A stretch of 64,000 bases of DNA from Methylobacterium dankookense (GCF_902141855.1 NZ_CABFVH010000020.1:38198-102197), one strand, 5' to 3'; shown: positions 14,711 through 24,721, counted from the first letter of the stretch. A program made the numbers and translations. The notes: generated by a model not told the origin, from the sequence alone.

Positions 14711-15550
14711 ATGCGGACGGCGCGGACGAAAACACCATTCTTGTCAGGGGTGGCCGCGTTCGGCGCCCTCCTCGTCACGTCGGCACAGACGTTCGCCGCT
14801 GGCATCGGCCAGCCGGTGCCGTGGCAGATGGACCGCCAGGTCGCGGTCACCGAGAACGCCCGGGACATCCATACCTTCGAGATCGGCCTGCACTGGCTCT
14901 CGCTCGCCATCTCGCTCTTCGTGCTGGGGCTGATCCTGTGGTGCGTGTTCCGCTTCAGCGAGAAGCGGAACCCGACGCCTTCGAAGACCACCCACAACAC
15001 CGCCATCGAGGTGGCCTGGACCATCGTCCCGGTCCTCATCCTGGTCGCCGTGGCGATCCCCTCCTTCCGCCTGCTGCGCACGCAGCTCTCCGATCCGAAG
15101 GCCGACGTGACGGTCAAGGTGATCGGCCACGCCTGGTACTGGTCCTACGAGTACCCGCAGACGGAGGCCGGCGGCGGCTTCACCTTCGACGCCAACCTCG
15201 ACGAGGACAAGCAGCCGAAGCTTCTGGCCACCGACAACGACATGGTCGTGCCGGTGAACAACATCGTGAAGATCCAGGTCACCTCCACCGACGTGCTGCA
15301 TTCCTGGGCGCTGCCGTCCTTCGGCTTCAAGATCGACGCCGTGTCGGGCCGCCTGAACCAGTTCTGGTTCAAGGCCGAGCGCGAGGGCACCTATCACGGC
15401 CAGTGCTCCGAGCTCTGCGGCCAGCGCCACGCCTACATGCCGATCACGGTCCGCGTGGTCAGCGACGAGGCCTACGCGCAGTGGCTCACCGAGGCCAAGA
15501 CGAAGTACGCCCGCCTCGACGACGGCGCCAAGTTCGCCGACGCGCGCTGA
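14711..15550 (+). CDS. ctaC: Cytochrome c oxidase subunit II
   Basis: A 279-residue membrane subunit (coxB/ctaC) of the aa3-type oxidase. It accepts electrons from cytochrome c at the binuclear CuA site. An N-terminal signal segment ends near TFAA, two transmembrane helices follow (around residues 55-80 and 98-120), and then a periplasmic cupredoxin domain. CuA ligands are visible: the His of STDVLHSWALP and the CSELCGQRHAYM motif. The aromatic electron-entry patch WYWSYEYP is also present. It is the first gene of the ctaC-ctaD-ctaB-coxF-ctaG-ctaE operon. Confidence 0.97.
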   Translation: MRTARTKTPFLSGVAAFGALLVTSAQTFAAGIGQPVPWQMDRQVAVTENARDIHTFEIGLHWLSLAISLFVLGLILWCVFRFSEKRNPTPSKTTHNTAIEVAWTIVPVLILVAVAIPSFRLLRTQLSDPKADVTVKVIGHAWYWSYEYPQTEAGGGFTFDANLDEDKQPKLLATDNDMVVPVNNIVKIQVTSTDVLHSWALPSFGFKIDAVSGRLNQFWFKAEREGTYHGQCSELCGQRHAYMPITVRVVSDEAYAQWLTEAKTKYARLDDGAKFADAR

Positions 15551-15564
15551 CGGACAAGCCTTGC

Positions 15565-15583
15565 GCGGGGCCGCCGGCCCCGC
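15565..15583 (+). promoter_or_regulatory. GC-rich stem-loop between ctaC and ctaD
   Basis: GCGGGGCC (15565-15572) and GGCCCCGC (15576-15583) form a perfect 8-bp stem with a 3-nt loop, followed by CCTTTC. It is terminator-like but with a poor T-run. It could partially attenuate transcription or stabilise the ctaC end of the transcript. Confidence 0.5.
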
Positions 15584-15627
15584 CCTTTCGCGAGATCAGA
15601 CAGACCTAACGCCTAAGGTTCTCATCC

Positions 15628-17256
15628 ATGGCCACAGCCGCAGCACATGCGGGGCATGACGCCCACCACGACCACAAGCCAAGCTTCTTCGCACGCTGGT
15701 TCCTCTCCACGAACCACAAGGACATCGGCACCCTCTACCTGCTCTTCGCCTTCTGCGCGGGCATGGTGGGCGCGTTCCTGTCCTTCGGCATCCGGATGGA
15801 GATGGAGGAGCCGGGGCTCCAGTACTTCTCCAACCCGCAGACCTACAACGTGTTCGTCACCGGCCACGGCCTCATCATGGTGTTCTTCATGGTGATGCCG
15901 GCCCTCATCGGCGGCTTCGGCAACTGGTTCGTGCCGCTGATGATCGGCGCGCCGGACATGGCGTTCCCGCGCATGAACAACATCTCGTTCTGGCTGACGG
16001 TGGCGGGCTTCATGAGCCTCGTCTGCTCCCTCTTCGTGGAGGGCGCGCCGGGCGCATCGGGCGCCGGCACGGGCTGGACCGTCTATCCGCCGCTCTCGGC
16101 CGCCGGCCATCCCGGCCCCGCCGTCGACTTCGCGATCTTCGCCCTGCACCTCTCGGGCGCGGGCTCGATCCTCGGCGCGATCAACTTCATCACCACGATC
16201 CTGAACATGCGCGCCCCGGGCATGACGCTGCACAAGATGCCGCTCTTCGCCTGGGCCGAGCTCGTCACCGCCTTCCTGCTGCTCCTGTCGCTCCCGGTCC
16301 TCGCCGGCGCGATCACGATGCTGCTGACCGACCGCAACTTCGGGACGACCTTCTTCGACCCGGCCGGCGGCGGCGACCCGATCCTGTGGCAGCACCTGTT
16401 CTGGTTCTTCGGTCACCCCGAAGTGTACATCATGATCCTGCCGGCCTTCGGCATCGTCTCGCACATCATCGCCACGTTCTCGCGCAAGCCCGTGTTCGGC
16501 TACCTCGCGATGGCCTACGCGATGGTCGCGATCGGCGTCGTCGGCTTCGTCGTGTGGGCGCACCACATGTACACGGTCGGCCTCTCGCTCCAGACGCAGT
16601 CCTACTTCGTCTTCGCGACCATGGTGATCGCGGTCCCCACGGGCGTGAAGATCTTCTCCTGGATCGCGACCATGTGGGGCGGCTCGATCCGCTTCACCGC
16701 CGCGATGCACTGGGCCGTCGGCTTCATCTTCCTCTTCACCGTCGGCGGCGTGACCGGCGTGGTGCTGGCGAACTCGGCCGTCGACAAGTACCTGCACGAC
16801 ACCTACTACGTCGTCGCGCACTTCCACTACGTGCTCTCGCTCGGCGCCGTGTTCATCATCTTCGCCGGTGTCTACTACTGGTTCCCGAAGATGACCGGCC
16901 ACATGATCCCCGAATGGGCCGGCAAGCTGCACTTCTGGCTGGCCTTCATCGGCGCGAACGTCCTGTTCTTCCCGATGCACTTCCTGGGGCTCGCCGGCAT
17001 GCCGCGCCGCTACGCCGACTACCCGGAGGCCTTCGCCGGCTGGCACAAGGTCTCGACCTATGGCGGCCACATCTTCGGCCTCGGCATGTTCGTCTTCGTG
17101 ATCGGCGTGATCCTGGCCTTCCGCTCGAAGGAGCGGGCCGCGGACAACCCGTGGGGCGAGGGTGCGACGACGCTGGAATGGACCCTGTCCTCCCCGCCGC
17201 CCTTCCACCAGTTCGAGACGCTGCCCCGCATCGTCGACGAGCCGGGCCACCACTGA
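15628..17256 (+). CDS. ctaD: Cytochrome c oxidase subunit I
   Basis: The 542-residue catalytic subunit carrying heme a and the heme a3-CuB centre that reduces O2 and pumps protons. After a His-rich N-terminus come twelve transmembrane helices. The low-spin heme ligand is in the [12 protein letters not shown] block, the CuB His and cross-linked Tyr are in [10 protein letters not shown], two more CuB histidines are in [10 protein letters not shown], and the heme a3/a ligands are in [11 protein letters not shown]. This marks a type A aa3 oxidase. It lies 77 bp after ctaC in the same direction. Confidence 0.98.
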   Translation: MATAAAHAGHDAHHDHKPSFFARWFLSTNHKDIGTLYLLFAFCAGMVGAFLSFGIRMEMEEPGLQYFSNPQTYNVFVTGHGLIMVFFMVMPALIGGFGNWFVPLMIGAPDMAFPRMNNISFWLTVAGFMSLVCSLFVEGAPGASGAGTGWTVYPPLSAAGHPGPAVDFAIFALHLSGAGSILGAINFITTILNMRAPGMTLHKMPLFAWAELVTAFLLLLSLPVLAGAITMLLTDRNFGTTFFDPAGGGDPILWQHLFWFFGHPEVYIMILPAFGIVSHIIATFSRKPVFGYLAMAYAMVAIGVVGFVVWAHHMYTVGLSLQTQSYFVFATMVIAVPTGVKIFSWIATMWGGSIRFTAAMHWAVGFIFLFTVGGVTGVVLANSAVDKYLHDTYYVVAHFHYVLSLGAVFIIFAGVYYWFPKMTGHMIPEWAGKLHFWLAFIGANVLFFPMHFLGLAGMPRRYADYPEAFAGWHKVSTYGGHIFGLGMFVFVIGVILAFRSKERAADNPWGEGATTLEWTLSSPPPFHQFETLPRIVDEPGHH

Positions 17257-17264
17257 GGACGACC

Positions 17265-17347
17265 GGCCCGGGGATCTCCCCGGGCCCCTTGCGAGGACCG
17301 CCGACGCGGTCCTCGCCCTTCCCCGGAGGCCGCAAGCATCGGCCTCC
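17265..17347 (+). promoter_or_regulatory. Three consecutive stem-loops between ctaD and ctaB
   Basis: Three hairpins lie in tandem in 83 bp: GGCCCGGGG/CCCCGGGCC (17265-17286, loop ATCT), GCGAGGACCG/CGGTCCTCGC (17291-17316) and GGAGGCCG/CGGCCTCC (17325-17347). None is followed by a T-run, so they are unlikely to be full terminators. They could stabilise the ctaCD transcript against 3' exonucleases and so lower expression of the assembly genes relative to the structural subunits. Confidence 0.6.
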
Positions 17348-17455
17348 CGGAAAGGGCGAACCATCCGGGCACAGCGGCAGGGAATAGCCGCACGCTTGGA
17401 ATCATTCCGATTCGCCTCTCGCGCCGCCTGGAAGGGCGGGCTGCCAGAGCCAGTG

Positions 17456-18409
17456 ATGTCGATGACGAGTCTGACCAACGCGATTCCCGCCGAGCCCGCC
17501 CCCCTCGCCCCCGCCGTGGGCGGCGACGTGCCGGACTACTTCGCCCTGCTGAAGCCGCGGGTGATGGCGCTCGTCATCTTCACGGCGCTCGTCGGCATGG
17601 TGGTGTCGCACGGCCACGTCTCGCCCGTGATCGCCACGATCTCGCTCCTGATGATCGCGGTGGGCGCCGGCGCCTCGGGCTGCCTCAACATGTGGTGGGA
17701 CGCCGACATCGACGCGGTGATGACCCGCACGGCCAAGCGCCCGATCCCGGACGGTCGCATCCGGCCCGACGAGGCGCTCGCCTTCGGCCTCGTCCTCTCG
17801 GTCGGCTCGGTGCTGATCCTCGGGCTCGCGGCGAACTGGCTCGCGGCCGGGCTCCTCGCCTTCACCATCGTGTTCTACGCGGTGATCTACTCGATGTGGC
17901 TGAAGCGGGCGACCGCGCAGAACATCGTGATCGGCGGCGCCGCGGGCGCCCTCCCCCCGGTGATCGGCCAGGCGGTGGTCTCGGGCAGCGTCGGCATCGA
18001 ATCGCTGGTGCTGTTCGCGATCATCTTCATCTGGACGCCGCCGCATTTCTGGGCGCTGGCGCTGGTCAAGGCCGGCGAATACGCCAAGGCCGGCATCCCG
18101 ATGATGCCGAACGTCGCCGGCCCCACCTCCACACGCCGTCAGATCGTCTACTACACCCTGCTCCTCGCGCCGCTCGGCCTCGCGCCCGTGGCGCTGGGCT
18201 TCGGCGGCCTGATCTACGCGGTGGTCGGCGTGCTCGGCGGCCTCGGCATGCTGGCCTTCAGCGTCCAGGTCCTGCGCAACCGCGAGGGCGAGGCCGAGAA
18301 GCGCGCGGCCATGGGCATGTTCGCCTTCTCGATCCTCTACCTGTTCCTGCTCTTCGCCGCCCTGCTCGCCGAGCAGGGCCTGGGCTTGTTCCGGCCGCTG
18401 GTGGCCTGA
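17456..18409 (+). CDS. ctaB: Protoheme IX farnesyltransferase (heme O synthase)
   Basis: A 317-residue polytopic membrane prenyltransferase that adds a farnesyl group to heme b, giving heme o, the precursor of the heme a in the neighbouring oxidase. The UbiA-family Asp-rich motif is [19 protein letters not shown] and a second conserved loop is in [14 protein letters not shown] 17456 or ATG 17462 could be the start; the long upstream open frame overlaps the stem-loop region and ctaD and is not used. It is followed 9 bp later by the tiny coxF gene. Confidence 0.95.
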   Translation: MSMTSLTNAIPAEPAPLAPAVGGDVPDYFALLKPRVMALVIFTALVGMVVSHGHVSPVIATISLLMIAVGAGASGCLNMWWDADIDAVMTRTAKRPIPDGRIRPDEALAFGLVLSVGSVLILGLAANWLAAGLLAFTIVFYAVIYSMWLKRATAQNIVIGGAAGALPPVIGQAVVSGSVGIESLVLFAIIFIWTPPHFWALALVKAGEYAKAGIPMMPNVAGPTSTRRQIVYYTLLLAPLGLAPVALGFGGLIYAVVGVLGGLGMLAFSVQVLRNREGEAEKRAAMGMFAFSILYLFLLFAALLAEQGLGLFRPLVA

Positions 18410-18418
18410 TTGATCGTG

Positions 18419-18583
18419 ATGCAAGATCCCAAGATCGAGTACCGTCCTCTCACGCCGGAGGAAGAGGCGCGCCGCCGCAAGCGCTCGGTGGCGATCGCGC
18501 TCGCGCTCGGCGCGATGGTGCTCCTGTTCTTCGTGCTGACCATCGCCAAGCTCGGGCCTCAGGTCCTGAGCCGTCCGCTCTGA
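18419..18583 (+). CDS. CoxF-like small single-span membrane protein of the oxidase operon
   Basis: A 54-residue ORF: an acidic/basic N-terminus (MQDPKIEYRPLTPEEEARRR), one transmembrane helix (~22-45, AIALALGAMVLLFFVLTIAK) and a short tail. It lies between ctaB and ctaG with a 4-bp gap to ctaG, exactly where alphaproteobacterial oxidase operons carry the small gene often called coxF. Position, length and topology support the call; the exact role in oxidase assembly is not known. A GTG codon directly before the ATG is an alternative start. Confidence 0.8.
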   Translation: MQDPKIEYRPLTPEEEARRRKRSVAIALALGAMVLLFFVLTIAKLGPQVLSRPL

Positions 18584-18587
18584 TCCG

Positions 18588-19199
18588 ATGACGCAGACGC
18601 CGCCCGCTCCCGCCCGGAACGCCGGCCGCACGGCCCTCGCCTGCGCCGGCTTCGCCCTCGGCATGCTCGGCCTCGCCTTCGCCTCGGCGCCGCTCTACGA
18701 CGCCTTCTGCAAGGCGACCGGCTATGACGGCACGCCGCGCCAGGGCGCCGCGCCGGCGACGGCGGCGGCGCAGCCGGGCGACGCGATGCTCGTCCATTTC
18801 GACACGAACGTCGCGCCGGGCCTGCCCTGGAAGTTCCGCGCGGAGGCGCGCAGCGTCGAGGCCAAGCTCGGCGAGACGCAGACCGTGTTCTTCAAGGTGC
18901 GCAACGCGGCCTCGGTGCCCACCACCGGCATCGCCACCTTCAACGTGCAGCCCGGCCTGATGGGCGGCTATTTCGTGAAGGTCGAATGCTTCTGCTTCAA
19001 GGAGCAGACGCTGCAGCCGGGCGAGACCATCGACGTGCCGGTCGTCTTCTATGTCGACCCGGCGCTGCGGACCGATTCGAACACCGCTCATCTCTCGGAG
19101 ATGACGCTGTCCTACACCTATTTCGCCTCCAAGAACGGCCAGCCGGTGACCGCCGCGCTGACCTCGCAGGGCGAAGCGGCGGGACGGCGGGATTTCTGA
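18588..19199 (+). CDS. ctaG: Cytochrome c oxidase assembly protein CtaG (Cox11)
   Basis: A 203-residue copper chaperone that delivers copper to the CuB site of subunit I. A single N-terminal transmembrane helix (~15-35) anchors a periplasmic immunoglobulin-like domain with the copper-binding CFCF motif in KVECFCFKEQTL. Family blocks LYDAFCKATGYDGT near the N-terminus and VVFYVDP are present. It lies in the ctaB-coxF-ctaG-ctaE part of the operon. Confidence 0.96.
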   Translation: MTQTPPAPARNAGRTALACAGFALGMLGLAFASAPLYDAFCKATGYDGTPRQGAAPATAAAQPGDAMLVHFDTNVAPGLPWKFRAEARSVEAKLGETQTVFFKVRNAASVPTTGIATFNVQPGLMGGYFVKVECFCFKEQTLQPGETIDVPVVFYVDPALRTDSNTAHLSEMTLSYTYFASKNGQPVTAALTSQGEAAGRRDF

Positions 19200-19345
19200 G
19201 GGCCTAAGCGTGACAACAGCCGCGCCCGTCCAGTATGGGTGCGCGAGACGGGCTCGACGGGGCGGATAGGCCCCGCGACGGATGGGGATAGGGCTCGGCC
19301 GGCGGCGACGACGGCGGGCCGGAAGGGGTCAGGAGAAACGTTCAG

Positions 19346-20203
19346 ATGGCCGAGGCGCACGCCAAGAATCACGACTACCACATCCTGAGCCCGAGTCCGT
19401 GGCCGCTGATCGGCGCCATGTCGGGCTTCGTGATGACCACGGGCGCCGTCTTCTGGATGAAGAGCCTGCAGTTCGGCACCCTGACGCCCGGCCCCTACGT
19501 CTTCGGCGCGGGCCTGCTCGGCGTGCTCTACACCATGTTCTCCTGGTGGCGGGACGTGGTGCACGAGGCCAATTCCGGCGACCATACCCGCGTGGTGCAG
19601 CTCCACCACCGCTACGGCATGATGATGTTCATCGCCTCCGAGGTGATGTTCTTCGTGGCGTGGTTCTGGGCCTATTTCGAGGCGGCGCTCTACACCGCCG
19701 ACCCGATCCAGGTCTCGCGCGTCGAGTTCACCGGCGGCGTCTGGCCGCCCAAGGGCATCGAGGCCTTCGATCCCTGGCACCTGCCGCTGCTCAACACGCT
19801 GATCCTGCTCACCTCCGGCACGACCATCACCTGGGCGCACCACGCCCTGCTGCATGGTGACCGGAAGGGCCTGAAGTACGGCCTCTGGCTCACCGTGATC
19901 CTCGGCGTCCTGTTCACCGCCTGCCAGGCCTACGAGTACCACCACGCCGCCTTCGGCTTCTCGGGCAGCATCTACTCGTCGACCTTCTTCATGGCGACGG
20001 GCTTCCACGGCGCCCACGTCATCATCGGCACGATCTTCCTCGCGATCTGCCTGTACCGGGCCTATCTCGGCCAGTTCACCATCCAGCAGCATCTCGGCTT
20101 CGAGTTCGCCGCCTGGTACTGGCACTTCGTCGACGTGGTGTGGCTGTTCCTGTTCGCCGCGATCTACGTCTGGGGCTCGGGCGCCGGCCACGGCGCCCAC
20201 TGA
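19346..20203 (+). CDS. ctaE: Cytochrome c oxidase subunit III
   Basis: A 285-residue, seven-helix subunit that supports proton uptake and stability of the aa3 oxidase. Typical blocks are the N-terminal [22 protein letters not shown] near the middle, and FHGAHVIIG and [15 protein letters not shown] near the C-terminus. AGGAGAAAC lies 9 nt before the ATG. A strong terminator follows at 20,241-20,264, so this ends the main oxidase transcript. Confidence 0.97.
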   Translation: MAEAHAKNHDYHILSPSPWPLIGAMSGFVMTTGAVFWMKSLQFGTLTPGPYVFGAGLLGVLYTMFSWWRDVVHEANSGDHTRVVQLHHRYGMMMFIASEVMFFVAWFWAYFEAALYTADPIQVSRVEFTGGVWPPKGIEAFDPWHLPLLNTLILLTSGTTITWAHHALLHGDRKGLKYGLWLTVILGVLFTACQAYEYHHAAFGFSGSIYSSTFFMATGFHGAHVIIGTIFLAICLYRAYLGQFTIQQHLGFEFAAWYWHFVDVVWLFLFAAIYVWGSGAGHGAH

Positions 20204-20240
20204 CGGGGCGCCCGCCGCCTTTTGCATGGCGGCAATGCCA

Positions 20241-20264
20241 AGGGCGGCTTCGGCCGCCCTTTTT
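20241..20264 (+). terminator. Rho-independent terminator after ctaE
   Basis: AGGGCGGC (20241-20248), TTCG loop, GCCGCCCT (20253-20260), then TTTT. The stem is perfect, the tetraloop stable, and a T-run follows directly on the plus strand. Confidence 0.9.
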
Positions 20265-20312
20265 CGTGCGCGCAGGGTCCCTCCATATGGCAGGGCCGGG
20301 GACAGCCGAAGG

Positions 20313-20693
20313 ATGGATGCGTTGGACAACCGTTATCAGACGCCGGAGCCGATCCCGACGGGCGTGCGCGGGCGCTGCCCGCGCTGCGGCGAGGGCCACC
20401 TGTTCAAGGGCTTCCTGTCCCTGCGCCCCTCCTGCGAGGCCTGCGGCCTCGACTATTCGCGCTTCGATTCGGCGGACGGGCCGGCCTTCTTCGTGATGTC
20501 GATCGTCGGCCTCGTCGTGGTCGGCCTCGCCCTCTGGATGGAGATCACCTACGAGCCGCCGATCTGGGTCCACGCGCTGGTCGCGGTCACCCTGTCGGTC
20601 GGTCTCAGCCTGATCCTCGTCCGGCCGTTGAAGGGCATGCTGATCGCCCTGCAATACGCCAACAAGGCCGAGCAGGGACGTTTCGAGCGGTGA
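20313..20693 (+). CDS. DUF983 family membrane protein
   Basis: A 126-residue protein. Two CxxC pairs (Cys22/Cys25 and Cys41/Cys44) form a zinc-ribbon-like head, followed by two transmembrane helices (~58-78 and ~85-105). DUF983 genes lie between ctaE and SURF1 in many alphaproteobacteria, and a role in oxidase biogenesis is suspected but unproven. ATG 20313 is chosen over the earlier in-frame start because that one lies in the ctaE terminator. The stop overlaps the GTG start of the SURF1 gene by four bases, so the two are translationally coupled. Confidence 0.88.
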   Translation: MDALDNRYQTPEPIPTGVRGRCPRCGEGHLFKGFLSLRPSCEACGLDYSRFDSADGPAFFVMSIVGLVVVGLALWMEITYEPPIWVHALVAVTLSVGLSLILVRPLKGMLIALQYANKAEQGRFER

Positions 20694-21448
20694 GCGCGGA
20701 CGCTGCCGATGCGGCCCGGGCCGGCTCCTGGCGCGGCCTCCTCGCGCCCGGCCTGTCGGCGCTCGTGGCGCTCGCCATCCTCCTCACCCTCGGCACCTGG
20801 CAGATCGCGCGCAAGACCGAGAAGGAGGCGCTGATCGGCCGTATCGTCGAGCGCTCGCGGGCGGAGCCGGTGGCGCCCCCCGAGCCAGCCGCCTGGGACG
20901 CGGCCCGCGACGAGTTCCGGCACGTGCGCGCCGCCGGCCGCTTCGTCAACGAGGACGAGACGCTGGTCCACGGCCTTGCCCCGGGCGACACGCCCGGCCG
21001 GGCGCTGCAGGGCTACTACGTCCTCACGCCGTTCCGGCGCGACGCGGGCGGTATCGTCCTGGTCAACCGCGGCTTCGTGCCGACCGAGTTGAAGGCGCAA
21101 GCCGACCGCCGCGACGGCGTGATCGAAGGCGACACCACGGTCACCGGCATCCTGCGCGCCAGCGAGGCGCGCGGGATGTTCGTGCCGGCGCCCGATCCGA
21201 AGCGCGGCGAGTGGTTCAACCGGGACATCGCCGGGATCGCGCAGGCGCGCGGGCTCGGCGCGGTCGCGCCCTACCTGATCGAGGCAGATGCGGTGCCGGG
21301 CGCGAAGACCTGGCCGAAGGGCGGCCAGCTCCGCGTCGACCTGCCGAACAACCACCTGCAATACGCCTTCACCTGGTTCGGCATCGCGGCCTGCCTCGTC
21401 GGCGTCTTCACGGTCTTCGCCTGGCGGCGCCTGCGCGGCCTGACCTGA
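20690..21448 (+). CDS. SURF1 family cytochrome oxidase biogenesis protein
   Basis: A 252-residue protein with the SURF1 topology: one transmembrane helix near each end (LSALVALAILLTLGTWQI and FTWFGIAACLVGVFTVFAW) and a periplasmic domain between. SURF1 proteins help insert heme a into subunit I. The hallmark LGTWQ near the N-terminus and VNRGFVP in the middle are present. The start is GTG at 20690, overlapping the previous stop (GTGA). Confidence 0.93.
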   Translation: MSADAADAARAGSWRGLLAPGLSALVALAILLTLGTWQIARKTEKEALIGRIVERSRAEPVAPPEPAAWDAARDEFRHVRAAGRFVNEDETLVHGLAPGDTPGRALQGYYVLTPFRRDAGGIVLVNRGFVPTELKAQADRRDGVIEGDTTVTGILRASEARGMFVPAPDPKRGEWFNRDIAGIAQARGLGAVAPYLIEADAVPGAKTWPKGGQLRVDLPNNHLQYAFTWFGIAACLVGVFTVFAWRRLRGLT

Positions 21449-21516
21449 GCCGCTTGCCGGAGCGGGACGCCGCCATAGTCTTCATCGGATCATCGCCCCG
21501 TGGCGGAGTGGTCCCG

Positions 21517-21945
21517 ATGCGCGCGCGGCTCGCCCTTCTCGCCGGTCTCATGGCCGCCTGCCTCTTCGCCTCTCCCACCCTCGCGGCGGATGACGGCGCC
21601 CGCGACGCGGCCCGCGCCGCGATCAGCCGTCAGGCCGAGGCGCTCGCCCGGGACGATGCGGAGACCGCCTACGCTCAGGCCTCGCCCGCCATCCGCGACC
21701 TGTTCCCGACGCCGGAGGTCTTCATCGGCATGGTCCGGACGAATTACCGTCCGGTCTACCGCCACCGCAGCTTCGTCTTCGGGCAGGCGCAGGACCGGGG
21801 CGAGACCGGCCTGTCGCAGGAGGTCGCGATCCAGGACGAGTACGGTGTCGACTGGACCGCCGACTACACGGTCGAGCGCCAGCCGGACGGGAGCTGGCGC
21901 ATCACCGGCTGCCGCCTGACCAAGGCGCCGGGCACGAATACCTGA
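21517..21945 (+). CDS. DUF4864 domain-containing exported protein
   Basis: A 142-residue protein with a signal peptide ending near TLAA, then a domain of the DUF4864 type (RQAEALARDDAETAYAQASP, FPTPEVFIGMV, then a sheet ending WRITGCRL). The fold is NTF2-like and no catalytic residues are evident. It lies 68 bp after SURF1 in the same direction and 71 bp before thrC. The function is unknown. Confidence 0.8.
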   Translation: MRARLALLAGLMAACLFASPTLAADDGARDAARAAISRQAEALARDDAETAYAQASPAIRDLFPTPEVFIGMVRTNYRPVYRHRSFVFGQAQDRGETGLSQEVAIQDEYGVDWTADYTVERQPDGSWRITGCRLTKAPGTNT

Positions 21946-22016
21946 GGGGTGAGCTCGCAGGTTTCGACACGGCCCCAGGCTTCGTGTAGAGGGGGCGCCT
22001 TCCCCCGGAGGCCCTC

Positions 22017-23429
22017 GTGCTGCATGTCTCGACCCGCGGCGACGCCGCGCCGCTCTCGTTTTCGGATGCCCTCCTCGCGGGCCTCGCCCGCGACGGCGGC
22101 CTCTACCTGCCCGAGAGCTGGCCGGGCATTCCGCACGGGGAGATCGCGGCGCTGGCGGGCGCCCGCTACGCCGACGCGGCCAAGCGCGTGCTGCGCCCCC
22201 TGGTCGACGGCGAGATCGCCGATGCCGACCTCGATGCGATGATCGAGGCCGCCTATGCCGGCTTCCGCCACGACGCCGTCTGCCCGCTGACCCAGCTCGG
22301 CGACAACCTGTTCCTGCTCGAACTCTTCCACGGCCCGACGCTCGCCTTCAAGGACGTGGCGATGCAGCTCCTCGGGCGGCTGATGGACCATGTGCTGAGG
22401 AAGCGCGGCGCGCGCGCCACCATCGTCGGCGCCACCTCGGGCGATACCGGCTCGGCCGCGGTCGAGGCCTTCCGCGGGCTCGATCAGGTCGACATCTTCA
22501 TCCTCTACCCGCACGGCCGGGTCTCCGAGGTCCAGCGCCGCCAGATGACCTCGGTGGAGGCGGCCAACGTCCACGCGCTCGCCGTCGACGGCACCTTCGA
22601 CGATTGTCAGAACATCGTCAAAGCGCTGTTCCAGCACGCGGATTTCGCCGACGAGGTCCGGCTGTCGGGCGTCAACTCGATCAACTGGGCCCGCGTCGCC
22701 GCTCAGGTGGTCTATTACTTCACCAGCGCCGTGGCGCTCGGCGCGCCCCACCGGCCGGTCTCCTTTGCCGTGCCGACCGGCAATTTCGGCGACATCCTCG
22801 CCGGCTGGGTCGCCAAGCGCATGGGCCTGCCGGTCGAGCGCCTGATGATCGGCACCAACGCCAACGACATCCTCGTGCGCACCCTGGAGCACGGCGCCTA
22901 CGAGTTGCAGGGCGTCGTGCCGACGACCTCGCCCTCGATGGACATCCAGATCTCCTCGAATTTCGAGCGCCTGCTGTTCGAGGCGCTCGGGCGCGACGCC
23001 GCCTCGATCCGCCGGCTGATGGCCGGGCTGAAGCAGTCGGGCGGCTTCCGCCTGGACGATTCGGTGCTCGCCACCGTCCGCTCCGAGTTCGACGCCGTCG
23101 CCGTCCCCGAGCCCGACGTGATGGATGAGATCCGCGCGACCTATGCCGGAACCGGGATCGTGCTCGATCCGCACAGCGCCATCGGCGTCCGCGCCGGCCG
23201 CCGCCTGCTGGAGAAGGACCCGCGCACGCCCGTCGTCGCGCTCGCCACCGCCCATCCGGCGAAGTTCCCGGATGCGGTTGCTGAGGCGACCGGCGGCCTG
23301 CGGCCCGCCCTGCCGCCGCATCTCGCCGACCTGATGGAGCGCCCCGAGCGCGTCACCCGCGTGGCGAACGACCAGGCCGCGATCGAGACGCTGATCCGCT
23401 CGCGCGCCCGCATCACGAGGGGCGCATGA
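22017..23429 (+). CDS. thrC: Threonine synthase
   Basis: A 470-residue PLP enzyme that converts O-phospho-L-homoserine to L-threonine. The PLP lysine lies in GPTLAFKDVAMQ; the phosphate-binding block GATSGDTGSAA and the substrate-recognition segment VPTGNFGDILAG follow. The N-terminal MLHVSTRGDAAPLSFSDAL is the typical fungal/bacterial long-form start. The start codon is GTG with GGAGG six bases upstream. The stop overlaps the following peptidase gene (ATGA). Confidence 0.96.
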   Translation: MLHVSTRGDAAPLSFSDALLAGLARDGGLYLPESWPGIPHGEIAALAGARYADAAKRVLRPLVDGEIADADLDAMIEAAYAGFRHDAVCPLTQLGDNLFLLELFHGPTLAFKDVAMQLLGRLMDHVLRKRGARATIVGATSGDTGSAAVEAFRGLDQVDIFILYPHGRVSEVQRRQMTSVEAANVHALAVDGTFDDCQNIVKALFQHADFADEVRLSGVNSINWARVAAQVVYYFTSAVALGAPHRPVSFAVPTGNFGDILAGWVAKRMGLPVERLMIGTNANDILVRTLEHGAYELQGVVPTTSPSMDIQISSNFERLLFEALGRDAASIRRLMAGLKQSGGFRLDDSVLATVRSEFDAVAVPEPDVMDEIRATYAGTGIVLDPHSAIGVRAGRRLLEKDPRTPVVALATAHPAKFPDAVAEATGGLRPALPPHLADLMERPERVTRVANDQAAIETLIRSRARITRGA

Positions 23430-24721
23430 ACCAGCATTTCGCCACGCACGGGGCCTCGCCCTCGCTGCGCGTCACCCGGCTCGACAACGGCCTCACCGTG
23501 GCGACCGAGGCGATGCCCGGCGTCGCCACCGCGACGCTCGGCGTCTGGGTCGGCGCGGGCTCGCGCCACGAGCGGGCGGAGGAGAGCGGCCTCAGCCACC
23601 TCATCGAGCACATGGCCTTCAAGGGCACGCGCACCCGCTCGGCCCGGGCCATCGCCGAGGACATCGAGAATGTCGGCGGCGAGATCAACGCGGCGACCTC
23701 GGCCGAGGGCACCAGCTACACGGCACGGGTGCTCGGCGAGGATGTCGGCGTCGCCCTCGACGTGATCGGCGACATCCTCTCCGATTCCGTCTTCGATGCG
23801 GGCGAGCTCGCCCGCGAGAAGGGCGTGATCCTCCAGGAATACGCCGCCGTCGAGGATACGCCCGACGACGTGGTCTACGACGCCTTCATCGAATCCGCCT
23901 TCCCGGGCCAGCCGATCGGCCGGCCGATCCTGGGGCGCCCGGAGACGATCAAGAGCTTCGACGAGCCGGCGATCCGCGCCTATCTCGCCCGCGAATACAC
24001 CGCCGACCGCTTCGTGGTGGCCGCGGCCGGCGCCGTCGAGCACGAGGCGATCGTCGCCGCGGCCGGGCGGCATTTCGGCGCGATGCCGGCCGCCACCGCC
24101 CCCGAGGCGGTGCCGGGCGTCTATGGCGGCGGCGAGCGGCGCATGCCGCGCAAGCTCGAACAGGCGAACCTCGTCCTCGGCCTGCCGGGTCTCTCCTTCC
24201 GCGACGACGGCTACTACGCCCTGCACATGTTCGCGCAGGTGCTCGGCGGCGGCCTGACCTCGCGGCTCTGGCAGGAGGTCCGCGAGACCCGCGGCCTCGC
24301 CTACGAGATCCAGGCCTTCCACTGGCCCTTCTCCGATTGCGGCCTGTTCGGCATCGGCGCCGGCACTTCGGGCGGCGACCTCGCCGAGCTCACCGACGTG
24401 ACCCTCGACGCCCTGGTCCGCGCGACGCGGGACATCGCGCCCGAGGAGATCGCCCGGGCCAAGGCGCAGCTCAAGCTCTCGCTGCTGGGCGCCCTGGAGA
24501 CGCCGGGCGGGCGCATCGAGCGCAACGCCCGCCAGATCCTGGCCTGGGGCCGCGTCATCCCCGCCGCCGACGTGATCGCGAAGGTCGACGCCGTCACGGT
24601 CGAGGCGGTGCGCGCGGCGGGCGCGCGCCTGCTCGCCGGGGCGCCGACGCTCGCCGCCATCGGCCCGATCGGCAAGCTCCAGCCCCTCGACCGGATCGCC
24701 GGGCGGCTGCGCGCGGCCTGA
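23426..24721 (+). CDS. M16 family zinc peptidase (mitochondrial processing peptidase-like)
   Basis: A 431-residue protein with the inverted zinc motif HxxEH (His58, Glu61, His62 in SHLIEHMAFKGT) and the distal Glu within the segment starting EDIENVGGEINA. This is the layout of catalytically active M16B peptidases. The C-terminal half repeats the fold. In alphaproteobacteria the gene follows thrC very often, as here with an ATGA overlap. The family is related to the mitochondrial processing peptidase beta subunit; the native substrate in bacteria is not known. Confidence 0.94.
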   Translation: MNQHFATHGASPSLRVTRLDNGLTVATEAMPGVATATLGVWVGAGSRHERAEESGLSHLIEHMAFKGTRTRSARAIAEDIENVGGEINAATSAEGTSYTARVLGEDVGVALDVIGDILSDSVFDAGELAREKGVILQEYAAVEDTPDDVVYDAFIESAFPGQPIGRPILGRPETIKSFDEPAIRAYLAREYTADRFVVAAAGAVEHEAIVAAAGRHFGAMPAATAPEAVPGVYGGGERRMPRKLEQANLVLGLPGLSFRDDGYYALHMFAQVLGGGLTSRLWQEVRETRGLAYEIQAFHWPFSDCGLFGIGAGTSGGDLAELTDVTLDALVRATRDIAPEEIARAKAQLKLSLLGALETPGGRIERNARQILAWGRVIPAADVIAKVDAVTVEAVRAAGARLLAGAPTLAAIGPIGKLQPLDRIAGRLRAA

